Assembly (NCBI RefSeq): GCF_020091585.1
Contig: NZ_CP083583.1
Location: 744,001-808,000 of the forward strand
DNA: 64,000 bases
Direction: 5' to 3'
Source: Kovacikia minuta CCNUW1
Lineage (GTDB): Bacteria > Cyanobacteriota > Cyanobacteriia > Leptolyngbyales > Leptolyngbyaceae
The notes under the pieces were generated by a model, which saw only the letters and a list, made by a program, of their open reading frames with translations, had not been told where the DNA came from and did no database searches. Below are positions 1 to 7,059 of the stretch, piece by piece. The position numbers and the translations under genes are program-made. Positions within the stretch are counted from its first letter, which is position 1; the number at the start of each line of letters is the position of its first letter.

Positions 1-140
1 CAGAGATGGGTTGATGGTTTTCCGTAGAGGTTTGGATGATGACAGATCTGAGAAGCCTGGAAAAGTCTTGAAATCACTCTGCCTTGCAATTCCTCATCCC
101 CATCTGGATTGAATGGGCAGGTTTTGCACCTCTTTTTCAT
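1..140 (-). CDS. Partial Cys-motif protein, DUF6283-like (3' end off window)
   Basis: The reading frame runs off the left edge, so only the first 46 or so residues are visible. They show an early Cys pair (C-K-T-C-P-F-N-P-D), then a conserved-looking ASQICHHP and GKPSTHL stretch. That pattern resembles the small cyanobacterial/phage family called DUF6283, probably metal-binding through Cys and His; the family call is from memory and moderate. It is the last visible gene of the minus-strand operon that starts near 4508. I see no clear ribosome binding site before this ATG, so the start is uncertain. Confidence 0.5.
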   Translation of the reverse strand, partial: MKKRCKTCPFNPDGDEELQGRVISRLFQASQICHHPNLYGKPSTHL

Positions 141-159
141 GACTGGGAAATCTGAAATA

Positions 160-240
160 TCAGTCGTTTGCACCATAAAAATACCCGAATAAAAATCCAA
201 TTAAAATTCCGATTAGATAGGCTATCACCATTTCCGGCAT
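160..240 (-). CDS. Small single-pass membrane peptide (26 aa)
   Basis: A 26-codon frame, too short for usual gene calling, encodes almost only a hydrophobic helix rich in Ile, Leu, Gly and Phe, ending in GANDstop. A strong Shine-Dalgarno (aaggaggg) lies 6-8 bases before the ATG, the main support. It follows the FtsK-like gene by 13 bases on the same strand, so it is probably co-transcribed and may be a small partner of the membrane proteins upstream. Function unknown. Confidence 0.5.
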   Translation of the reverse strand: MPEMVIAYLIGILIGFLFGYFYGAND

Positions 241-253
241 TGTCATTCCCTCC

Positions 254-1963
254 TTACCAAAAAGATGTTTCCAACTCTGCGTCTGCCATTTGAGGTTCAA
301 ATGTTTTGACGTTTGTTCCCTCTAAAACTTGATGTAGTTCTCTTGCTTTGGGCGAACTGTGAAGTAATTCGTAAAAGAGCTTGCTACTCGCATTTAAGCA
401 ACGACCCCGAATAAATTCATTGTCGTAGATGATACAATCTCCATCCCCCATTAATTTAGGGACTTGTGAACACCAGTAGGAATCATCGAAAATCATCTTC
501 GCTGCCTGTTCGGATGTTTTGAAAGCGACTTTGCTTCCAAATCCTGCCCTAATTGCAGGAGGCAAACTCATTTTCTGATCTGCATATTGGGCTGTTGCAA
601 TCACAGGCATTCCATAACACCTCCATTGCAAAATTGCATCGTCAATATACTTGCAGACCTTTTCTCCCAATACCTCCTCTCTTCTCTGAAACTCGTCGAT
701 AAGGATTGGATACCAGGGCATTGGAATACCTGATACCTTGTTGTAATCCTGAATTTTGTCTACATGGGCTTGCTCAAATAAATCGCTTCGACGCTTAACT
801 AAAGGAAGCAGAACTTCCTCGAACAACTTGAGTGCCTTGTCCTTAACTGAGGCATCTTTTGAAGTCAGAATTTCTCCTTCATGGAAGACCTCTGCTTTCC
901 CTAAGTCAACTACTCCCTTTGTCCAGGGACTTCCCTTTAACGGGGAGAGAGTTTGCCCATTCTTAAGATCGATATTTACAAAGAAACGAATATTTTTCCC
1001 GTATAGGTGGCTTAGTCCCAGGATGATTGTTCTTAGTCCGGTACTCTTCCCCTTGTTGGGCTGCCCAATCAATAGGGCACCAGAGGTCAAATCAATGTAT
1101 TTTCCATAGCCCTCTAAATCCAGCAGAAAGGGGGCTTTCAAATCATCCCAAATTTGAGGTTGGTAGTTCGGCAAACAGAAATCTACAGACACCCATTCTT
1201 CCCTTGGTTTAGGAATATGCAAAGTGAATCTGTTTCCGGGTAGCCGCTCAACTGCAACTTGCATATTCGGATCAAATCCCGAATCTGATAGAACTTCGGG
1301 GATACATCCGTCAATCATGCTGTACTGAAACCTGAGTGGCTTGAAAAAAGTCAAGCGATAATGCATTAGCCCTTTAGTACAGGCTGGAGGGATAAAATCT
1401 ATTCCCGGTAGTCTGGACTGAAAAGCCTTTGCCAATTGAAACCCTTTGACATCTAACTCGTTCTTAGAAGGAATTGGAGTCGTTTCTGTAATCGGTGTAG
1501 AAATCGGAACAGGAGCAGACTGGCTGGATTGAGTAGGTTGAATAGGAGTAACCGGAGTAACCGGAGTAACCGGAGTAACCGGAGTAACCGGAGTAACCGG
1601 AACAGCCGGAGATGGAGACAAGTATCCATACTCAATCAACTTCTGTTCAATCTGTCTAAATTCGTTCTGGACTACATCAATTTCCAATTTCAAATCTTGA
1701 CCCATAGAAAAGATTTCAGCCTGGTTCCCGTTTTCTACCAGGATTGAGAGGATTTTTTGCCTGATCACGATAATCCCAATTGCACTGGGGTTGAACCCGT
1801 TGCGTTGAGCAACAATCGGCAACTGACGTGCCATCTGAGGCAGTTCTTTTGTCCAGAGCTTGTTCGGGTCAAGTACGTTTAAGTTTTGAAGTAGAAGCTT
1901 CAGCTTCTCTACTTCGTCTTGGCTTGGCATTTCACTAAAGTTAAATAGGTAGGTATAGTCCAT
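254..1963 (-). CDS. FtsK/HerA-type P-loop ATPase (DNA translocase-like)
   Basis: A 569-aa ATPase. An N-terminal region (residues 1-125) without recognised domain is followed by a Pro-Val-Thr linker (about 120-145), a linker of about 40 residues and then the motor. Walker A is GQPNKGKS near residue 300 and Walker B PILIDE near 420. The late segment PPAIRAGFGSKVAFKT resembles the FtsK/SpoIIIE sensor region, and GDGDCI matches the FtsK 'GxGDML' strand. Such motors pump dsDNA for segregation, conjugation or packaging; which applies here is not evident. It has no transmembrane N-terminus of its own, but the two genes upstream encode short membrane proteins that could anchor it. The start overlaps the preceding gene by 55 bases, suggesting coupling. 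Confidence 0.85.
   Translation of the reverse strand: MDYTYLFNFSEMPSQDEVEKLKLLLQNLNVLDPNKLWTKELPQMARQLPIVAQRNGFNPSAIGIIVIRQKILSILVENGNQAEIFSMGQDLKLEIDVVQNEFRQIEQKLIEYGYLSPSPAVPVTPVTPVTPVTPVTPVTPIQPTQSSQSAPVPISTPITETTPIPSKNELDVKGFQLAKAFQSRLPGIDFIPPACTKGLMHYRLTFFKPLRFQYSMIDGCIPEVLSDSGFDPNMQVAVERLPGNRFTLHIPKPREEWVSVDFCLPNYQPQIWDDLKAPFLLDLEGYGKYIDLTSGALLIGQPNKGKSTGLRTIILGLSHLYGKNIRFFVNIDLKNGQTLSPLKGSPWTKGVVDLGKAEVFHEGEILTSKDASVKDKALKLFEEVLLPLVKRRSDLFEQAHVDKIQDYNKVSGIPMPWYPILIDEFQRREEVLGEKVCKYIDDAILQWRCYGMPVIATAQYADQKMSLPPAIRAGFGSKVAFKTSEQAAKMIFDDSYWCSQVPKLMGDGDCIIYDNEFIRGRCLNASSKLFYELLHSSPKARELHQVLEGTNVKTFEPQMADAELETSFW
1545..1598 (-). repeat. 9-bp tandem repeat encoding Pro-Val-Thr linker
   Basis: Six perfect head-to-tail copies of GGAGTAACC (plus-strand reading) and a seventh degenerate copy (GGAACAGCC, to 1607) inside the FtsK-like gene. 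The 9-bp unit keeps frame and encodes repeated Pro-Val-Thr, a rigid interdomain linker. Copy-number slippage would change linker length without breaking the frame. Confidence 0.9.
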
Positions 1964-2400
1964 TTGCAGTCCATCTCATCGCTAATCAAGTTCGCAGAAA
2001 GGCAAACCAGATTAGTCCATAGGAAATAACAAACGAACGCTCCGACATCGTTGAACTCCTTCCATTCATCCTTCAAGCAACCGAAGATCATAAACAACAT
2101 TCCAATTCCGAGTAGAAATGGAGGGTTGAAGGTTGTCAAGATGCCAGGGTCAAAGAATTTTAGCCCCCCAATCATCACAACAAATAAGGTGGTAGTAGTT
2201 GAAATCGTTTCCCACCTTTGCCTGAAAGACCGACTTAGCTTTATCCCTTTGAACCCACTGGATTGACTCGCTTTCGGAGCAGTTTCAATAGGGGCTTTTT
2301 TGGTTGATCTCACTGGAGGAGATTTTTTTTCTTGTTCAAACTCTCTTGGTAGGTCTTCTGAATTCTCCAGCAGAGACTCCAGCAAATCTTTAGGGTTCAT
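1909..2400 (-). CDS. Small membrane protein, about three hydrophobic segments
   Basis: About 163 aa from the ATG at 2400, chosen because AGAGGA lies 7 bases upstream. An in-frame ATG at 2541 would add 47 residues but overlaps the previous gene by 80 bases and has no ribosome site. The first half is acidic and soluble. Hydrophobic segments follow: TTTTLFVVMIGGLKFF, PPFLLGIGMLFMIFGCL, then AFVCYFLWTNLVCLSANL. No family recognised. Its 3' end overlaps the FtsK-like gene by 55 bases, so it may be that motor's membrane anchor (inference). Confidence 0.65.
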   Translation of the reverse strand: MNPKDLLESLLENSEDLPREFEQEKKSPPVRSTKKAPIETAPKASQSSGFKGIKLSRSFRQRWETISTTTTLFVVMIGGLKFFDPGILTTFNPPFLLGIGMLFMIFGCLKDEWKEFNDVGAFVCYFLWTNLVCLSANLISDEMDCKWTIPTYLTLVKCQAKTK

Positions 2401-2461
2401 TTCTGCATCCTCTGGCGTGTAATCAAACCATGTTTCATATTCCTGATCTAAGATTTCCACT

Positions 2462-3091
2462 TCAACCTCCACCCCCACCCCCTCTTCTTCTGGGGGGACT
2501 GGGAGAGGAGGGAGGTAGGACTGATTTAGGAGCGGTTTCATTGGGGTTAATAAAATTCCAAACTAAATTGCTGATCTGCCGAACTTCAGGGAGTCTTGAA
2601 AGTCCCCAGATGATCAAAATAACGAGAATCGTTTGAATCCAAAACGTTGGGTCTTTTGCAGCTTCTTCCAATCTTTCGGCGTAGGTTTTCCGGCTCCGAC
2701 GAACTGGAACAATCGCCCTCTCTGTAGAAACTTCGTAAGAGACAGGATGGGAATCTCCATAGGTTTCTTGAACTGGGTACTCAAACTGAGGATTAGAGCT
2801 TGAGGTTTCAACCGGATAGGGTTGAGGAATTGTTGGGGGCACCGTTGGATGAGCCTGGAAATCCTGGAAGTGGGTTTGATTTTGGGATTGAGTCTGTCTA
2901 TTAGGGACATCGAAACTATTTTCATAACCAGGAGGCAAGGCAAGAGTGGTCGGAGCAAACCGTGAGGGGGAAATCCGTCGAACCAGCGTCCCGGCAAACA
3001 CAGGCCCAAGGTTTTGGATTTCCTCAACAGTAAACTCCATGTCTAGAACATCTTCTGACTGCCCGTTGCGATACTCGTGCCTGAATTTCAT
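2462..3091 (-). CDS. Single-pass membrane protein, unknown
   Basis: 209 aa. Residues 1-60 are compact and charged, residues 60-150 form a Gln/Pro/Ser-rich linker, and one hydrophobic helix follows (WIQTILVILIIWGLSRL, about residue 160). The tail ends in Pro/Arg/Gly-rich low complexity with a run of six glycines. No family recognised. It is part of the overlapping minus-strand set feeding into the FtsK-like ATPase, and this layout of soluble head, Pro-rich linker and single helix would suit a membrane scaffold. Confidence 0.65.
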   Translation of the reverse strand: MKFRHEYRNGQSEDVLDMEFTVEEIQNLGPVFAGTLVRRISPSRFAPTTLALPPGYENSFDVPNRQTQSQNQTHFQDFQAHPTVPPTIPQPYPVETSSSNPQFEYPVQETYGDSHPVSYEVSTERAIVPVRRSRKTYAERLEEAAKDPTFWIQTILVILIIWGLSRLPEVRQISNLVWNFINPNETAPKSVLPPSSPSPPRRRGGGGGG

Positions 3092-3105
3092 TTGCTTCTT
3101 TATCG

Positions 3106-3786
3106 CTATCTAAAAATGAAACGGCTTGTGTCTACCTCTAAATCGGATTCGGAAACCAGGGGGGATTCTAGAAAAGTTTCGGAAACAGGAGCTTCTAGAG
3201 TAGGAGTTTCCAGGACAGACGATTCCAATGGACTGAATTCTGGGATGAAAGACTCTGCTGGCTTGACCGCGATCGGGGATTCCCTAATCTCTGTTTCGAG
3301 TTGAAAGGGGTTTGACTCTTCTTTTGCAGTCTGAATCTGAGGCGAAGCTTGAAATGGGGGTTTAGGTGGGAAGGGATTATTTGAAAGGACAGGTTCATTC
3401 AGGAATAAATCGACTTCGGAATATTCTTTGTATCCGTTTCCACCCCAGTAGGAATACTGAAGACCTAAAGCAATTCCCCCTCCTCCCAGTCCTGCAACCA
3501 GTCCAATCAGAAAAGGGTTTGCAGCCTCTCTGTCCCTGGCATAGTTGCAAATCCCTACAAGCAGTCCGAACAGTCCTGCCGAAGCGATTAACAGGGGAAT
3601 ATTAGGTCTTTTTAACTTGACTGGCTTAATACTGGGTTGCACCTCTACCTCCTTCTGTTTAGCGACTGTAATGAATGCTTTAAGAATCTGTGGGAGATTC
3701 TGCTGGACGTAACTGCTTTTGGTCTGGGGAACCTCCTTCAGGAAGTCCCAAAATAGCGGGAGGTAGCTTATATCCGCTTCGTTCAC
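3106..3786 (-). CDS. Two-helix membrane protein, unknown
   Basis: 226 aa with a GTG start inside the 3' end of the gene upstream (107-base overlap). No Shine-Dalgarno is evident, so the exact start is uncertain and coupling is likely. Two adjacent hydrophobic helices (PLLIASAGLFGLLVGICNYA and ANPFLIGLVAGLGGGGIAL, residues 80-125) form a hairpin. The remainder is Pro/Glu/Ser-rich and repetitive (ESPIAV, LESSVLETPTLEAP), so probably disordered. No family recognised. Confidence 0.6.
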   Translation of the reverse strand: MNEADISYLPLFWDFLKEVPQTKSSYVQQNLPQILKAFITVAKQKEVEVQPSIKPVKLKRPNIPLLIASAGLFGLLVGICNYARDREAANPFLIGLVAGLGGGGIALGLQYSYWGGNGYKEYSEVDLFLNEPVLSNNPFPPKPPFQASPQIQTAKEESNPFQLETEIRESPIAVKPAESFIPEFSPLESSVLETPTLEAPVSETFLESPLVSESDLEVDTSRFIFR

Positions 3787-4225
3787 AAAAGGATTTCGCC
3801 CATTCTTGCACCTCCTTCAAGTGATCTCTTTTTACAAAGAGATGAGGGCATTCCTGTCTGAGAATTTCCTCAGTCCTTTGATTGACCCTTCGATGAAAGT
3901 CTTTAATTTGTTCAGCTTTTAATCTGGCTACTACTTCTGCTGCTTGAAGAGATGAATCTTTTTCGCTTTCCAGATCGGATAAATTCTCAGCATAAGAACC
4001 AAGGCTATCTTTTGAACCCAACTCTCGAATTGAGTCCACTTGATTGCGGATCGAACGATCCGCTTCAATCATTTCAAATACGGTCTTATTATTTGATTCT
4101 GCAAAAGCTACAAATTCAGAGATAGCCTGTCTATTTGTGATTGGAATATTCAGGTATTTAGAAATAGCCTGAGCCTCTTCAGGTGTGGCTTGATGGTTTT
4201 TATCGATCGGGAATTTGTTCGTCAC
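3680..4225 (-). CDS. Hypothetical soluble protein
   Basis: 181 aa, mostly helical, acidic and Gln-rich, without membrane segments. Residues 70-115 look coiled-coil-like. A late segment has spaced Cys and His (ECPHLFVKRDHL ... FCERSGY) that may or may not bind metal. It overlaps the upstream HTH gene by 26 bases and the downstream gene by 107, so all belong to one transcript. No family recognised. Confidence 0.6.
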   Translation of the reverse strand: MTNKFPIDKNHQATPEEAQAISKYLNIPITNRQAISEFVAFAESNNKTVFEMIEADRSIRNQVDSIRELGSKDSLGSYAENLSDLESEKDSSLQAAEVVARLKAEQIKDFHRRVNQRTEEILRQECPHLFVKRDHLKEVQEWAKSFCERSGYKLPPAILGLPEGGSPDQKQLRPAESPTDS

Positions 4226-4508
4226 TTCTTAGCACTCCGTACTCTTTCAATTTGTGTTCAAGACTTCCATCAAACAGGGATTCAACAAATCTTTTTCGGG
4301 TAAATCCACCTTTTAGGTTGCACCACCCCCGGATTAGTCGAATCCAATCGAACAGGGAAGGGTCTTCCATTAAAGAAGCTCTAATGTTTAGAGCCTGCCT
4401 ATCCCTGTAAATAGTCTTGGGAGACACTTCCATTCGCTTTGCTAACTCCTCCCAGGTAGTAGGGATGGGTTGAGCTTCGCAATCGACAGATCTGCCTTCC
4501 TCTATCAC
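4200..4508 (-). CDS. Small helix-turn-helix protein, first gene of the operon
   Basis: 102 aa with a GTG start; AGGGGG lies about 11 bases upstream. Residues 18-42 (TWEELAKRMEVSPKTIYRDR) form a clear helix-turn-helix of the replication/transposase-like kind, where 'SPKTIYRD' would be the recognition helix. The rest is basic and Trp-containing. It is the promoter-proximal gene next to the 11-bp-phased TGGACA array, so it is the best local candidate to bind those repeats (inference). Confidence 0.7.
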   Translation of the reverse strand: MIEEGRSVDCEAQPIPTTWEELAKRMEVSPKTIYRDRQALNIRASLMEDPSLFDWIRLIRGWCNLKGGFTRKRFVESLFDGSLEHKLKEYGVLRSDEQIPDR

Positions 4509-4558
4509 TAAAATCTAACCCCCTTTTTATCCACTCAAAATCCATACTTCACTTTTCA

Positions 4559-4575
4559 ATGAGTATATCACTCAT
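4559..4575. promoter_or_regulatory. Operator-like palindrome ATGAGT-N5-ACTCAT
   Basis: Copy of the element-wide core ATGA-N9-TCAT, here with 6-bp perfect arms and a following CAAAA. It lies 51 bases upstream of the minus-strand operon and 10 bases before the first TGGACA unit. Read on the minus strand it contains TATACT, which could be a -10 box covered by the operator. Confidence 0.65.
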
Positions 4576-4584
4576 CAAAAAAAC

Positions 4585-4759
4585 TGGACAGGGAGTGGAC
4601 ACCCCCTGGACACCCTATGGACAGGACACTTAATTTAACTGGTAAATTTTGCTACATGCCAAGTTCTCAGTGTCCAGCAGGTGTCCACATAGACCAACTG
4701 GACATGTCCTGGACAGGTCTTGGACACGTACTGGACAAGCAGTGGACAGGTAGTGGACA
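4585..4759. repeat. Iteron-like array: twelve TGGACA units on an 11-bp period
   Basis: TGGACA starts at 4585, 4596, 4607 and 4618, then its complement TGTCCA at 4671 and 4682, then TGGACA at 4699, 4710, 4721, 4732, 4743 and 4754. Within each run the spacing is exactly 11 bp, about one helical turn, so all sites face the same side. The five bases between units vary. Arrays like this serve as replication origins (iterons), plasmid centromeres or multi-site operators. It occupies the gap between divergent transcription units, and no open frame runs through it. Confidence 0.9.
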
Positions 4760-4887
4760 GGTAAGACCCTGTTCGATCACTTTTTAATTCCTGAAATGCC
4801 CATTTTTCGTTCAGAACCCCCCAGAAAAAACCCTGTTTCCTGGACTAAACCCCAGAGGACTACCCCGGAAGTAAAGCCTAAGAATTG

Positions 4888-4935
4888 AAAATGTTCATCG
4901 GGATACAAAGTGATTTGTAACTTGATGAACATTTT
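4888..4935. repeat. Nested palindrome in origin-like region
   Basis: Outer arms AAAATGTTCATC and GATGAACATTTT are perfect 12-bp complements. Inside them sits a second perfect hairpin, TACAAA-GTGA-TTTGTA (4904-4919), with 4-base unpaired collars. The whole 48 bp can form one cruciform or RNA hairpin. There is no T-run matching a simple terminator beyond five T's inside the right arm. It lies 130 bp from the TGGACA array. Confidence 0.8.
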
Positions 4936-4994
4936 TCTAGGTAATACTTTGTCAGTTTTGTTCTCGACTTGTTCAATCTAGGGTGTCATAATCA

Positions 4995-5011
4995 ATGAAA
5001 GAATTACTCAT
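4995..5011. promoter_or_regulatory. Operator-like site ATGA-N9-TCAT
   Basis: ATGAAAGAATTACTCAT followed by CAAAAGAGG. An ATG inside this site could be read as a gene start, but the next in-frame ATG (5028) has a proper ribosome site, so I treat this as the operator/promoter of that gene. Confidence 0.6.
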
Positions 5012-5027
5012 CAAAAGAGGTAAGACC

Positions 5028-5324
5028 ATGCATGTCGTTTTTACAAACAACCCGGAAAGTCGTTGGAATCACCTGGATGTCAAAGACCCTTTGCGAAAAG
5101 AGTCCCTATCTTTAGGGAAACTACTCAAGAACGATCTCGAAGGACTTGGGACTTACTTGCTAGAAGTCGAGGTGACAGTCAAAATCCTAGACTACGTTCC
5201 AGTCGAAAGCGATGAGCCGGAGACCCCAGACGATCACCCTTCGCTTCAGCCAAACGCAGCAGATTTAGATTATCTGTTTGGTGAGTCAAACAATCATCAG
5301 CACGACCTCGAACGTACCCACTAG
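5028..5324 (+). CDS. Hypothetical protein
   Basis: 98 aa from the ATG at 5028, preceded by AAGAGGT at 6-7 bases. An upstream in-frame ATG at 4995 lies within the operator-like palindrome and is less likely. The first 60 residues form an alpha/beta-looking segment (VVFTNNPESRW, LLEVEVTVKILDYV), and the tail is acidic and Asn/His-rich. No family recognised. It is the first gene of the plus-strand side of the origin-like region. Confidence 0.6.
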   Translation: MHVVFTNNPESRWNHLDVKDPLRKESLSLGKLLKNDLEGLGTYLLEVEVTVKILDYVPVESDEPETPDDHPSLQPNAADLDYLFGESNNHQHDLERTH

Positions 5325-5384
5325 GGGACACTTAGGGGCACAGTAGGGGACAAAGGGGGACTTTAGCCGCCCCCTTTGGGGACA
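5322..5384. repeat. 11-bp-phased TAGGGGACA repeats plus G/C-rich hairpin
   Basis: TAGGGGACA begins at 5322 and 5344, with a variant TAGGGGCA at 5333, again 11 bp apart, and a further GGGGACA at 5378. Between the last two lies a hairpin with 8-bp arms (AAAGGGGG / CCCCCTTT). The GGACA core and the 11-bp period match the large array at 4585-4759, so the same protein may bind both. There is no T-run, so a terminator role is weak. Confidence 0.6.
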
Positions 5385-5431
5385 AATGGATCTTCAACCA
5401 ATACGCCACAAGTTAAAGAAGGACAATTCCA

Positions 5432-5872
5432 ATGACTCAACTACATGCGATCAATCAAGAGCAAAAACTGTATGTTTTAACATGTGGAGACGGATATACC
5501 TGCCTGGGTTTTGGTGTGGCTGCCCGTAAGGCGAAAGCTGTTGCGAAGTGGTTAAAACTCCCAATTCCTTCCAACTTAATCAATGAAGGTACTAAAGAGG
5601 GTTTTGCAGAATATCAGCAGATTATGTTGGCTGGTGCTGACCATCATGGTCGTACTGGAAAGCGTTGTGAGGCTGAACTTGTTCAACAGCTTAAAGGATT
5701 GGAAGGGCATTGGGTTTGGGTTCAAACCCATGATGAGGAGATTGAAATTTTCAAAGTCGGAAAGTCTACGGGATGGTTTCCCTGTCATTTGAAAATTACT
5801 CCTCCTGGCCTTTCAGGAGGAGATCCCATTTTTGAAACTTCTTTCAAACGTGTTGAATTACTGCTGAATTAA
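5432..5872 (+). CDS. Hypothetical protein
   Basis: 146 aa, with AAGAAGGA 8 bases before the ATG. Compact alpha/beta composition; Cys at positions 18 and 25 (CGDGYTC) and later RCEAELVQQL, HWVWVQTHDEE. Not recognised. It starts a run of small same-strand genes to 7410 that look phage/plasmid-like by size and packing. Confidence 0.6.
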   Translation: MTQLHAINQEQKLYVLTCGDGYTCLGFGVAARKAKAVAKWLKLPIPSNLINEGTKEGFAEYQQIMLAGADHHGRTGKRCEAELVQQLKGLEGHWVWVQTHDEEIEIFKVGKSTGWFPCHLKITPPGLSGGDPIFETSFKRVELLLN

Positions 5873-5876
5873 TGCA

Positions 5877-6305
5877 ATGAACCATTTCAATATCACAAGC
5901 TGCTTGCCTATCCCTCAGACTCCTTACCCCAGCACCCCGATCATTTACCACATGGAACGATCTATGCCTCAGAAGGCAAAAATGACCAAAGCAGAATTTA
6001 AGGCAATTGAACTCGAAAGCTGTGGCACACCAGCAATTTTCTATCGTGCTGATACCAGTAGACTTACTCGACATCGAAACCTCGCCTCAATCCATCGGAT
6101 TCTAAGATACCGATTTGATATTGAAACCGTGGAAGCAATCCGCTTTGGTGATTCCCCCAGAAAAGAAGGGGAAGTATTTATCACTTTCAAAAACGGGGAT
6201 ATGTACCGAACCGCATGGGCAAGCTTTGATCTAATGATGGAATGGATTGAAAAACGCTGTAAGTCGGCACCATTGATTTTGAAAACCGATGAAAACATAA
6301 TGTAA
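5877..6305 (+). CDS. Hypothetical protein
   Basis: 142 aa. The first ATG is 4 bases after the preceding stop (coupling), but the first 29 residues are Pro-rich and unconserved-looking, and an in-frame ATG at 5964 is a plausible alternative. From residue 60 there is an ordered domain (ETVEAIRFG ... FITFKNGDMYRTAW ... MMEWIEKRCK). No family recognised. Confidence 0.55.
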   Translation: MNHFNITSCLPIPQTPYPSTPIIYHMERSMPQKAKMTKAEFKAIELESCGTPAIFYRADTSRLTRHRNLASIHRILRYRFDIETVEAIRFGDSPRKEGEVFITFKNGDMYRTAWASFDLMMEWIEKRCKSAPLILKTDENIM

Positions 6306-6342
6306 TGAACTTCAAATTCAGTTAATACATTGGAAATCAAAA

Positions 6343-6495
6343 ATGGAACCTGAACAGGCCTTAAAAGACCTTGTTGAAGCGATCAAATCTGGCGATCGTG
6401 ACCAGGCTGAAATCCTGCTGGATGCAATCTTGATCTGGAAAGAAAAGGGTGGATATATGCCTGAATTTTCCCTGGAATTGTCTAAGAAAAACTAA
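6343..6495 (+). CDS. Small helical protein (50 aa)
   Basis: 50 codons with a helical hairpin: LVEAIKSGDRDQAEILLDAI then GGYMPEFSLEL. The spacing and residues resemble the N-terminus of the winged-helix protein at 7060 (LIQAIEKDDYQGARNTLDTI), so this is probably a stand-alone version of that N-terminal module. Such short 'GDxxxAxxxLD' proteins are seen in cyanobacterial mobile DNA. No strong ribosome site; coupling to the previous gene is likely. Confidence 0.55.
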   Translation: MEPEQALKDLVEAIKSGDRDQAEILLDAILIWKEKGGYMPEFSLELSKKN

Positions 6496-6497
6496 CG

Positions 6498-6818
6498 ATG
6501 GCAGAATCCAAAGTAGTCTTTCAACGCCACGCCCTACCCAACGCAGAAGAATTGTACTTTTGCGCCCAATATTAACTCAAAGGGCATCCTTTCATCCATG
6601 TCACAAGAGCATGGAAAAATGGAACTTATTGGGTACTGACACTAACCTTGAGTGACGGTGGACATTGGGAACCAGGAAAATCTTGGGTTACACTCAAAGA
6701 CGCTCGTAAGTGGTTCTCCTTCCAAGAAAATATTGACTGGTGCTATGAGCAAATCGACATATCTAAAAGGATGAGAGAGTTTGCAGAGAAAGCGAAAAAA
6801 TCAACTATTCCCAAATGA
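6498..6818 (+). pseudogene. Interrupted small gene (in-frame TAA at codon 26)
   Basis: From the ATG at 6498 the frame stays coding for 106 codons to the TGA at 6816, except for a TAA at 6573-6575. Downstream of the stop the translation is still protein-like (HPFIHVTRAWKNGTYWVL, then GGHWEPGKSW, ending in a basic helix) and contains no usable ATG for 170 bases. Either a point mutation killed the gene or the stop is read through. It starts 3 bases after the previous stop. No family recognised. Confidence 0.55.
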
Positions 6819-6840
6819 AAATGTTCTTAAAAGGACAATC

Positions 6841-7047
6841 ATGATTTGCAGACATCTAACTAGCGTTGAATGACAGCCCGAAGAGAATGAATTAATTGAA
6901 CATGGGGTAATGATTTTTCACTACCTCCTCAACCAAAGCGACTATCGAAATCGTTGGATTTCCTGGGATGAGTTTGCTTCTTTAATCGAAGCTTCCAACA
7001 CCAGTCCCCAGGCTAAGGAAATTGTCCAGGCAATGCGATCACTCTAG
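6841..7047 (+). pseudogene. Interrupted small gene (in-frame TGA at codon 11)
   Basis: A good ribosome site (AAAAGGAC) lies 4-6 bases before the ATG at 6841, yet codon 11 (6871-6873) is TGA. The frame then continues open for 57 codons to TAG at 7045 (QPEENELIEHGVMIF ... WISWDEFASLIEA). An internal ATG at 6910 could give 45 residues but has no usable ribosome site. A TGG-to-TGA change (Trp lost) would explain it. This is the second interrupted gene in a row. Confidence 0.5.
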
Positions 7048-7059
7048 TGACTAATCATT

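Noticed and set aside
756-1109. Plus-strand frames opposite the FtsK-like gene
   Set aside because: Antisense shadows with Ser/Leu/Pro-rich, motif-free translations and no ribosome sites.
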